Assembly: GCA_007124075.1 (NCBI GenBank)
Contig: SLFV01000044.1
Location: forward strand, 1-5,266
Source: Roseimaritima sp.
GTDB taxonomy: Bacteria; Planctomycetota; Planctomycetia; Pirellulales; Pirellulaceae
DNA: 5,266 nucleotides
Direction of reading: 5' to 3'
Under the pieces are notes generated by a model. It did not search any database, was not told the DNA's origin, and was given only the letters and a program-made list of their open reading frames with translations. Made by a program: the position numbers and the translations under genes. Below are positions 1 to 5,266 of the stretch, one piece after another (positions within the stretch are counted from its first letter, which is position 1; each line of letters starts with the position of its first letter).

Positions 1-1753
1 CGTTGAATTCCAGCTTCCACTTTTCGTCGCCACGGGTCGCGTGGCACCACAATTCAAACATCCCCAGTTCGGTGACCCTGCTGTGAAACTGGACCGGGAC
101 GAACGGTTCGTCTGTCGCCGATTCGCTGCCAAGCAGCAGTTCGATCGGTTCGCTTTCCCGCAGTTCCTCTTCGCCCCAGCGTGCCAGTTGTGTGCCAACC
201 TGGTCATCCGCACGCAGCGTTGACGAGAAAAACCGAAATCGCGCCGTCGTCCCGACCACGATGCCCACGGGATCGCTGGGGACATCGACCGCTGTCCCTT
301 CCTCCATTCCCTGGGAGGCGACACACAACGCACGCAACGGACGCGGCATTCCGGGAATCGCCAAACCCGCAGTTTCGATCCCAATGTAATACGAGCGCGC
401 CGTGCCTCCACGGATGCGCACGCCACCACGCTGTTTCGTCCACCCGTAATGCGCAGCGCCCAGTGCGACCGCGCTGTCCAACTGGTCGCACTGGAGCTGG
501 CATAGCTGATCGCCGCACCAGGAACGCAATACATCCAGCAACCGTTGACAAATGACACGGCTGCGAAACACACCGCCATTGACCAGCAGATGCGTCGGCA
601 GGTTGTCGCTGCTTTGATGGTCGGAGATAAAGGCGGCAATCTGTTTGGTAATCGCTGGATCGGATTCGTAGGGCAGGCCAATATCCTGGAATCCACTGGC
701 GACGTTCCGCTGCGGCCGATCGGTCAGGTTGCACGTTGGAAAAAAACCGTCCACCAAAATCGTGGAGGCCACTTCGCGAGAAATCGATGTCGTGACCGTT
801 CCGCCAATCAGCGAACTGCCTCGGCCCAGGACCGCGATCGAATGCTCCGGCGGCCCCCCGGCATCCAACAATTTCTCTTTCGTCTCGCGACACGCGTGCC
901 ACAGCGAGACACTTTGCCAAGGGTCCAACGAATGGCCTTCCGCATCCAACTGCTGTGCGGCAACATGCGCCAATGTTAGGTCCATATTGTCACCACCAAC
1001 CAGCAGGTGATTTCCGACCGCAACCCGTTGGAGAACCAATTCGCCATCCTGCTGGGCGACCTGCACCAACGTCAGGTCGGTTGTTCCGCCACCGACGTCA
1101 ACAACCAAAATCGTGTCGTCAGCCGCTAAGGTGCGACGCCAAGCACTGCCTTGTTGCACCAACCAGTGGTAGACCGCTGCTTGCGGTTCTTCCAACAAGA
1201 CAAAATCGGTGGGAAGACCGGCCAGCAAAGCCGCTTTGCGGGTCAATTCCCGAGCCGCCGGATCAAACGAAGCAGGGACCGTCAATACGACCTGTTGGTG
1301 AGCCAACGGAGCGTCAGGGTAAGCGGCTTGCCAGGCGGCGACCAAGTGTTGCAGAAAACGGGTCGTACAATCAAACGCGGAAACCTTGTTGACTTCGGCG
1401 GAAGCCTGCCACGGCAAAATGTCGTCGTTGCGACCCTGGCGGCTGTGACAAAGCCAGCTTTTTGCAGCGACTACGACACGCTGAGGATTGTCGGCGGCTT
1501 GGCTGCGCGCATACCGCCCCGCAACTCCGGTTGTCGGATCAAGCCCCAGTGGAGATTGCAGTGCGGCGACTTCTCCGTCCCGCGGGAGGTACAAAAACGA
1601 TGGCAGCGACGTGGACGATTCAACCTGCCCCACCTGAACGATTTGCGGAATCGGCAGGATTTGCGGCACGCCCTCCTTGTCGTCCAGCGGTACGAAGGCG
1701 ACCACGCAGTTGGTGGTCCCCAAGTCAATTCCAACGGCAAACTGTGGCTGCAT
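1..1753 (-). CDS. Hsp70-family protein lacking a DnaK-type substrate-binding domain (3' end beyond window)
   Basis: I translated 584 residues by hand from the ATG at 1753-1751, with no internal stop; the frame is open at the window edge. It is an Hsp70/actin-fold ATPase, presumably cytoplasmic as there is no signal peptide. ATPase motifs appear in order: phosphate-1 GIDLGTTNCVVAF (8-20), a Lys in AAKSW (K98) where DnaK has its catalytic Lys70, connect-1 LLEEPQAAVYHW (186-197), phosphate-2 VVDVGGGTTDLTLV (217-230), VGGDNMD (252-258), ETKEKLL (290-296), the adenosine-type motif LVNGGVFRSRV (390-400), and DSAVALGAAHYGW (426-438). About 145 residues follow; they do not resemble the DnaK peptide-binding domain or helical lid. 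The ending WKLEFN looks close to the natural C-terminus of this family, so probably few residues are missing. It lies 12 bases after the DUF2760 gene, with a GGGGA Shine-Dalgarno at 1765-1761, so the two are probably co-transcribed. Client and partners are unknown. The family call is firm; the role in protein quality control is inferred from the family. Confidence 0.93.
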   Translation of the reverse strand, partial: MQPQFAVGIDLGTTNCVVAFVPLDDKEGVPQILPIPQIVQVGQVESSTSLPSFLYLPRDGEVAALQSPLGLDPTTGVAGRYARSQAADNPQRVVVAAKSWLCHSRQGRNDDILPWQASAEVNKVSAFDCTTRFLQHLVAAWQAAYPDAPLAHQQVVLTVPASFDPAARELTRKAALLAGLPTDFVLLEEPQAAVYHWLVQQGSAWRRTLAADDTILVVDVGGGTTDLTLVQVAQQDGELVLQRVAVGNHLLVGGDNMDLTLAHVAAQQLDAEGHSLDPWQSVSLWHACRETKEKLLDAGGPPEHSIAVLGRGSSLIGGTVTTSISREVASTILVDGFFPTCNLTDRPQRNVASGFQDIGLPYESDPAITKQIAAFISDHQSSDNLPTHLLVNGGVFRSRVICQRLLDVLRSWCGDQLCQLQCDQLDSAVALGAAHYGWTKQRGGVRIRGGTARSYYIGIETAGLAIPGMPRPLRALCVASQGMEEGTAVDVPSDPVGIVVGTTARFRFFSSTLRADDQVGTQLARWGEEELRESEPIELLLGSESATDEPFVPVQFHSRVTELGMFELWCHATRGDEKWKLEFN

Positions 1754-1765
1754 CCTATCGTCCCC

Positions 1766-2329
1766 TTAGCGTTTAACCTGCGCGGCTGCGATCACCCAGC
1801 GGTCCTGTTCTAAACCGGTCCAAGCGGGAAGTTCCAAACAGGTCGCTTTCCAGCCATGGTGGACCAACTGACCGTTGGTGCCGCTGCCTTCGCCGATCCA
1901 TTGGTATGCGGCGGCCGAGGCGTTTTCAGGGACCTGGATCGGCGAACCCTCCTGGGCGTCGACAAGGGGTCGCAATGCCAGTAAACGCTCGATGGTCGTT
2001 CTGCATTGTTGCAAACAAGGACGTGCGGCCGCGCCCACTTGAGCATCAGCATACGCATCTAGATTTTCCTGCAACAGATCGACAAATCGAGCCTCACGCT
2101 GCAACACCGCCAACAGTGCAACCGCCTCGCTACGACCTGCTTCGTTTGACGAAGCAGGTGACGTGGCGACAGTCGCCGCTGGGGTGGTTGTCGTTGTGGG
2201 CGTCGTGAGGGTTGGTTCCGGCAAGGCAGACGGTTTTGAGGTTTCGTTTAATACCTCCCGCAAACGACTTGCCATTTCCCGATCAAATAATGCCGCAAAA
2301 AACGCGCGGAATGCTGTCCCCAAAGCCAT
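1766..2329 (-). CDS. DUF2760 domain-containing protein
   Basis: 187 residues. I recognise it as DUF2760 from its pattern: N-terminal AFRAFFAALFDRE (6-18), the central block ALLAVLQREARFVDLLQENLDAYADAQVGAAAR (71-103), and the C-terminal segment NGQLVHHGWKATCLELPAW (152-170). Between the N-terminal helix and the core lies a Thr/Pro/Ala-rich linker (about 33-62, including a run of five Thr), probably disordered. There is no signal peptide or clear membrane helix, so it is likely cytoplasmic. No biochemical function is known to me. As I recall, DUF2760 genes usually sit directly upstream of Hsp70-family genes, as here (TAA, then 12 bases, then the Hsp70 ATG), which suggests a dedicated partner or cofactor of that ATPase. 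The ATG at 2329-2327 is chosen because family members begin a few residues before the AFRAFF motif. Its Shine-Dalgarno is weak (only GAG just before the start). The family call is strong; the partner role is inferred. Confidence 0.9.
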   Translation of the reverse strand: MALGTAFRAFFAALFDREMASRLREVLNETSKPSALPEPTLTTPTTTTTPAATVATSPASSNEAGRSEAVALLAVLQREARFVDLLQENLDAYADAQVGAAARPCLQQCRTTIERLLALRPLVDAQEGSPIQVPENASAAAYQWIGEGSGTNGQLVHHGWKATCLELPAWTGLEQDRWVIAAAQVKR

Positions 2330-2705
2330 CTCAGTCTCGTATTCGTGTTGGTTTTGTTTGCGAACGAATTGTCATGAGCTTTCACTGCTTCAATCCTTAG
2401 CGACGCGGGAACAATCATTGACGAATTTCGTTTCCCCGCTCTCTCAGGAATGCTCCCTGCGATTCCCGCGGTGCGGGGCCGGGAGAAGAGGCAGGCAAAA
2501 TGGACCGTGGTTGATCCCGTGTCGCTCACATAGCCTGTGTTCTGATTCGAATTTCGTCCAGATGGGGACTGATCGACCACCGTCGTGCTAGCAAGTTGGG
2601 TTAACGGTCCAGCCTGTAAAAATCGCTGCTTGTCGCTCAAGTACGTCAGCGAGGGTACCGATAGATCAGTAGTATTCAAGGGACGATCAGGCTCATCGTT
2701 AGAGC
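2330..2705. other. Gene-poor divergent intergenic region
   Basis: About 375 bases separate the DUF2760 start (minus strand) from the tRNA promoter (plus strand). Open frames exist here on both strands, but they overlap the DUF2760 gene out of frame and give compositionally poor proteins that I do not recognise. The region should hold the promoter of the DUF2760-Hsp70 operon, but I could not find a convincing -35/-10 pair on the minus strand. The only small-scale structure I see is a repeated AT-rich word, CGAATTTCGT at 2422-2431 and 2548-2557. The first copy lies inside an 11-base near-palindrome (ACGAA-T-TTCGT, 2421-2431), and a related ACGAATT occurs at 2364-2370. No RNA gene is evident. 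Confidence 0.5.
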
Positions 2706-2734
2706 TTGACTAATCCGCTTTTTTGCCCTAACCT
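2706..2734 (+). promoter_or_regulatory. Possible housekeeping-type promoter of the tRNA-Cys gene
   Basis: A -35-like TTGACT (2706-2711, five of six matches to TTGACA) is followed after 17 bases by TAACCT (2729-2734, three of six matches to TATAAT, including the key A at position 2 and T at position 6). This would start transcription near 2741, about five bases before the mature tRNA 5' end. Position and spacing fit well, but the -10 box is poor, and planctomycete promoters are not well enough defined to be sure. Confidence 0.4.
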
Positions 2735-2745
2735 GCGGAATAAAG

Positions 2746-2817
2746 GGCGACGTGGCCAAGCGGCTAAGGCATCGGATTGCAAATCCGACATCCCGGGTTC
2801 GAATCCCGGCGTCGCCT
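2746..2817 (+). tRNA. tRNA-Cys (anticodon GCA)
   Basis: A full cloverleaf can be drawn by hand. The acceptor stem GGCGACG (2746-2752) pairs with CGTCGCC (2810-2816). The D stem GCC/GGC (2755-2757, 2768-2770) closes the loop AAGCGGCTAA, which carries the conserved GG. The anticodon stem TCGGA/TCCGA closes the loop TTGCAAA, with anticodon GCA at 2779-2781. The variable loop is CATC. The T stem CCGGG/CCCGG closes TTCGAAT (2798-2804). The unpaired base after the acceptor stem is T (2817), matching U73, the main identity element for cysteinyl-tRNA synthetase and independent support for Cys. The 3' CCA is not encoded and must be added by tRNA nucleotidyltransferase. A T-rich run (2817-2826, interrupted by one C) follows at once and may end transcription. 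The tRNA is a single gene, not part of a visible cluster. Confidence 0.97.
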
Positions 2818-2982
2818 TTTTCTTTCATAATGGTCTGTTACGATCAAAAGATAGGGCATCCCTGAGCGGGTTCTGATACGGATCCGGTTGGGGGGAGCTT
2901 CAACGAAGTTCCGCGACCCTGACACGCGGACGTAACAGTCGGATAACCCGTCGAATCACTCTGCCAGGGTCGGATCTTTCGT

Positions 2983-4281
2983 TTGCTGCGGACACTGTTC
3001 TATATCCCCCACGAGTTCGCAGGTGTTCCGCTCTTTGGTTTCGGGTGGGTCTTGCTGCTATTATGCATCGGTCTTGGGGGGCATTTATCGTTAGCTTATC
3101 GGCGTGGCGGTTCGGTTTCTGCGGAACTGAAGCAAAGCGGACCGTTTTGGTTGCTGCTTGGGTTCGTGGTGGTGGTGGTGTTACCGCAGGTCGAATTGCG
3201 TGGCGTGCAAACCCAGCCGGATCAACCTGGCCAGCCGATCGGAATCGCCATTCGCGGCTACGGGGTAATGGTTTTGCTGGGTGTCGTATCGGCGATCGGT
3301 TTGGCTGTCTACCGTGCGCCTCGCAGAGGCCTTTCAAGCGACATTATCTTCGGCTTGGCCCCCTGGCTGCTAATCTGCGGCGTTTTGGGGGCGCGGTTGT
3401 TTTATGTCATTGAGTACCGCGATCAGTTTTTTGTCGGTGATCTCCGCGCCACCCTGGGCAACGTTTTGGATTTTACCCGCGGAGGTTTGGTTGTTTACGG
3501 TTCGATTATCGGCGGAGCGTTGGGGGCATTTCTTTTCTGCCGGCGCCACAACGTCCCCGCTTTACGGCTTGGCGATGTGATTATTCCCTGCCTGTTCCTG
3601 GGAATCTTTTTCGGGCGAATCGGCTGTTTGTTAAACGGTTGTTGTTACGGCGGGGTCTGCCAACCCGATTGGTACGCCCTGCATTTTCCCGCTGGCAGTC
3701 CGCTGTATGCTCAGCAATTAAACAATGGGATGCTGGTCGGAATTGAATTCGCGGTGTCGAAGTCCGAGCAGTTGTCGCTGCCAGCACGGATTCAGCGAGT
3801 CGCCAGCGGAAGTTTGGCCGAGGAGGCAGGTGTGAAACCCGACGAGTTCGTGTCGCGGATCGCACCGATCTATCCTTCGGTGCTGGAAATCGGCCAGACG
3901 GTTGCGGAAGAGGATGTTCGTCCGGTCGGGTTACGCGTGGACGTTGGCGACCGGACGCTGACCTGGACGGCGGACCAATTGCCAGCCGTTTCGTTGCCCG
4001 CGTGGCCTTCACAACTGATCGCCAGCGGCGCGGGGCTGCTGCTGTGCTGCCTGCTGCTGGGGTTGAGCCGCTGGAGCATGCGGTACGAGGGAATGTTGGT
4101 GGCAATCGGTTTCATGAGTTACGCGGTCATTCGATTTGGGCTGGAAATGCTGCGAAGTGACGAACCCGGGCAATTCGGCACGGGGCTGACTATTTCACAA
4201 TGGGTTAGCCTGGTTGTCTTTGTCGCGGCTGGCAGTCTTGCACGGCGAATTGCAAGCCGCAAACAGACCGATGTTTCGTAA
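2983..4281 (+). CDS. lgt: Prolipoprotein diacylglyceryl transferase, enlarged form with PDZ-like insert
   Basis: 432 residues. Lgt moves diacylglycerol from phosphatidylglycerol to the lipobox cysteine of prolipoproteins, at the outer face of the inner membrane. About nine membrane segments are visible (near 17-38, 55-70, 88-110, 121-145, 168-186, 198-216, 343-362, 370-388, 404-420), against seven in E. coli. Family landmarks are IRGYGVM (90-96), GARLFYVIEY (136-145), RGGLVVYGSIIGG (166-178), the signature GRIGCLLNGCCYGG (211-224), FPAGSPLYAQQ (235-245), WPSQL (341-345) and IRFGLEMLRSDE (383-394). Usual length is about 260-300 residues; the excess is an extra N-terminal segment (1-85) and an insert around 250-335 whose ARIQRVASGSLAEEAGV (268-284) resembles a PDZ fold. 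The TTG at 2983 is the only usual start codon between the in-frame stop (TAA, 2944-2946) and the conserved FYIPHEFAG; its Shine-Dalgarno is modest (AGGG, 2966-2969; GGA, 2972-2974). Family identity is firm; the insert's role is unknown. Confidence 0.93.
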   Translation: MLRTLFYIPHEFAGVPLFGFGWVLLLLCIGLGGHLSLAYRRGGSVSAELKQSGPFWLLLGFVVVVVLPQVELRGVQTQPDQPGQPIGIAIRGYGVMVLLGVVSAIGLAVYRAPRRGLSSDIIFGLAPWLLICGVLGARLFYVIEYRDQFFVGDLRATLGNVLDFTRGGLVVYGSIIGGALGAFLFCRRHNVPALRLGDVIIPCLFLGIFFGRIGCLLNGCCYGGVCQPDWYALHFPAGSPLYAQQLNNGMLVGIEFAVSKSEQLSLPARIQRVASGSLAEEAGVKPDEFVSRIAPIYPSVLEIGQTVAEEDVRPVGLRVDVGDRTLTWTADQLPAVSLPAWPSQLIASGAGLLLCCLLLGLSRWSMRYEGMLVAIGFMSYAVIRFGLEMLRSDEPGQFGTGLTISQWVSLVVFVAAGSLARRIASRKQTDVS

Positions 4282-4420
4282 GTAAAAAATAAAGCGGATC
4301 AGTTCTGATATCCTGTTGGGAGGAAGTTGCCGGGAAGTCTCTGGAAAGCACTTCGGCGTTCCTGTCGCGTCGCCCTGCTGCGAATCTTCCCGCTGCCTGC
4401 TTCGCGACGGGCCAAGGGCT

Positions 4421-4434
4421 AGGGAGGAGAGGGA
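4421..4434 (+). promoter_or_regulatory. Strong Shine-Dalgarno tract fixing a TTG start
   Basis: The purine tract AGGGAGGAGAGGGA ends six bases before the TTG at 4441. It contains GGAGG (4423-4427) and a second purine-rich core AGAGGGA (4428-4434) at near-ideal spacing. No ATG or GTG lies in frame close by, and translation from this TTG begins with a signal peptide, so the tract decides the start. Confidence 0.75.
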
Positions 4435-4440
4435 ATTAAC

Positions 4441-5061
4441 TTGCATAGAAAACGTCACCTAACCTCGGTAGGGCCAGCGATTTTTCTGTTTGCAATTCCT
4501 CTGTTCGCTAACTCCGCTGCCGGTCAGGTGGTTGTTTTGCCCTCGGCACAGCAATTTCGCATGGGAGGAGGGATGATGGTGCCTGATTTAGGATCCGCCA
4601 GGCTGGGTGGTAATCGCGCGTCCGCGACCGGATCGGCACGAGCAGGCGGCCTAGCGCCTGCTGCGCGCGCCACCGGCAGCCAGTACCGCGCAAGCGGTTT
4701 GTCCGCGAATGTGACGATTATTGACCACGCAGAAATCGACCGGCAGTTGCTGGGCAGGTCGCCCGAAGCGTTCGTGCGGCGTAAAACGGTACCGCGTCGC
4801 GGGCCCGGTCGTGTTGGTCCAACTATTGCTGCCCCAGTGCAATTCGCGGAAGACGCCCCGCAGGCCAACCAGACGCTGAACACGGAACTTGGTAAATCAT
4901 TCGTCCGGCAGGGAAGAAGCCTGTATCAACTTGGTCATCGGCACCAAAGTATTCAGAAATATCAAGCCGCTTTACCGCTGCTGCCACCGAAGTTACGTCA
5001 ACTGGCAATGCGAGAGCTTGCGAGCATCATGGACGGGGACCAAGAAACCGCTCAGAAATAA
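4441..5061 (+). CDS. Exported protein of unknown function with C-terminal TPR-like motif
   Basis: 206 residues, not recognised as a named family. The N-terminus has a signal peptide: basic MHRKRH, a hydrophobic core (about 8-22) and a likely cleavage region near FANSAAGQ (22-29). There is no lipobox cysteine, so it should be periplasmic or secreted rather than a substrate of the neighbouring Lgt. Residues 40-90 are rich in Gly, Ala, Ser and Arg and probably flexible (GGGMM at 42-46, GSARAGGLAPAARATGS at 64-80). Residues 90-120 are more ordered, then a basic stretch RRKTVPRRGPGR (113-124). The C-terminal 152-194 reads as a helix pair with TPR-like spacing: G and LY of GRSLYQLG (158-165), then IQKYQAALPLLP (171-182), suggesting protein binding. 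TTG is preferred over the internal Met41 because of the signal peptide and the strong ribosome site. It lies 159 bases after lgt, so it may have its own promoter. Function unknown. Confidence 0.82.
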   Translation: MHRKRHLTSVGPAIFLFAIPLFANSAAGQVVVLPSAQQFRMGGGMMVPDLGSARLGGNRASATGSARAGGLAPAARATGSQYRASGLSANVTIIDHAEIDRQLLGRSPEAFVRRKTVPRRGPGRVGPTIAAPVQFAEDAPQANQTLNTELGKSFVRQGRSLYQLGHRHQSIQKYQAALPLLPPKLRQLAMRELASIMDGDQETAQK

Positions 5062-5135
5062 CAAATCCGCCAAGAGATTCTTAGGCCGCGCAAACTCGCG
5101 TTGTGATCACGCGCCGCGCAAGCAAAAGAAAGCGC

Positions 5136-5171
5136 GGCAGCGGATTGCCCAAATCCGGCTGCCGAACTTTT
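5136..5171 (+). terminator. Probable intrinsic terminator after the exported-protein gene
   Basis: GGCAGCGGATT (5136-5146) pairs with AATCC-G-GCTGCC (5152-5163), an eleven-base-pair stem with one bulged G and a five-base loop. Four bases later comes TTTT (5168-5171). It begins 74 bases after the stop of the exported-protein gene, in the right orientation. The U tract is short, so efficiency is uncertain. Confidence 0.5.
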
Positions 5172-5210
5172 CACGGTGGGGATTCACAACCACCGCAACA
5201 GGCAGTATCG

Positions 5211-5243
5211 ATCAATCCCAGCTTAAGCTGCCAGCGGATTGAT
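5211..5243. repeat. Inverted repeat downstream of the terminator
   Basis: ATCAATCC (5211-5218) and GGATTGAT (5236-5243) are perfect eight-base inverted arms. Between them is a complete twelve-base palindrome CAGCTTAAGCTG (5219-5230). No T run follows on either strand, so it is not a typical terminator. It could be an operator or a transcript-end structure for a gene beyond the window. The rest of 5062-5266 shows no gene I can support. Confidence 0.45.
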
Positions 5244-5266
5244 ATTCGGTAACCCGTGTTTCAAAG

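Noticed and set aside
740..746. Run of seven A bases that first looked like a frameshift in the Hsp70 gene
   Set aside because: On recounting, the frame reads VDGFFPTCNLTDRPQ through the run without a break, so the gene is intact here.
204..920. 238-residue minus-strand open frame
   Set aside because: It lies inside the Hsp70 gene in a different frame; the Hsp70 frame carries all the family motifs and is open throughout.
955..1813. Overlapping plus-strand open frames of 145 and 220 residues
   Set aside because: They are antisense to the Hsp70 gene, with compositions typical of shadow frames (many Arg, Pro, Gln) and no recognisable domain.
2163..2679. Open frames on both strands (142 residues plus, 143 residues minus) reaching into the DUF2760 gene
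   Set aside because: Both overlap the DUF2760 gene out of frame, have no convincing ribosome site and resemble no family.
2746..2826. tRNA-Cys as an integration site for a mobile element
   Set aside because: No direct repeat of the tRNA 3' end, integrase or compositional change is visible; the following gene is the core gene lgt.
2900..3337. 145-residue minus-strand open frame over the lgt start
   Set aside because: It is antisense to lgt and rich in Arg and Pro; it is a shadow of the lgt coding frame.
3581..4105. 174-residue minus-strand open frame inside lgt
   Set aside because: It is a shadow frame, low in hydrophobic structure and rich in Arg, Thr and Pro, opposite well-conserved Lgt motifs.
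4296..4313. Hairpin after lgt (GGATCAG / CTGAT-AT-CC)
   Set aside because: The loop is too small and the stem bulged, and no T run follows on the plus strand. The T-rich side would serve a minus-strand gene that does not exist here.
4889..5242. 117-residue plus-strand open frame at the right end
   Set aside because: Its first half overlaps the exported-protein gene out of frame and its second half runs through the terminator and inverted repeat; no family resemblance.

Overview
The window looks like chromosomal DNA of a planctomycete, most likely a Pirellulales-type bacterium. The evidence is a DUF2760 gene directly followed by a short Hsp70-family gene, a long planctomycete-style Lgt, moderately high GC, and TTG start codons. 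This assignment rests on recognising protein families by eye, not on a database search.

Left half, minus strand (about 2329 down to 1). A two-gene operon encodes a 187-residue DUF2760 protein and then, 12 bases later, an Hsp70-family ATPase. The Hsp70 has a complete actin-like ATPase domain but no DnaK-type substrate-binding domain. It runs off the left edge, probably only a few codons before its stop. The tight spacing suggests the two proteins work together in a chaperone-like role whose substrate is unknown.

Middle (about 2330-2982). A gene-poor divergent region holds a plausible promoter and then a complete tRNA-Cys(GCA) gene on the plus strand. The remaining ~370 bases upstream of the DUF2760 gene show no convincing gene.

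Right half, plus strand. A 432-residue prolipoprotein diacylglyceryl transferase (lgt) starts at TTG. It is much longer than ordinary Lgt: it has an extra N-terminal membrane segment pair and a PDZ-like insert in a periplasmic loop, and it departs from E. coli Lgt at several active-site positions. After a 159-base gap comes a 206-residue exported protein of unknown function. It also starts at TTG, behind a very strong Shine-Dalgarno tract, and ends in a TPR-like helical hairpin. A probable terminator and an inverted repeat close the window.

No mobile element, CRISPR array or clear sign of horizontal transfer is visible. The points most worth following are the uncharacterised DUF2760/Hsp70 pair and the remodelled Lgt.
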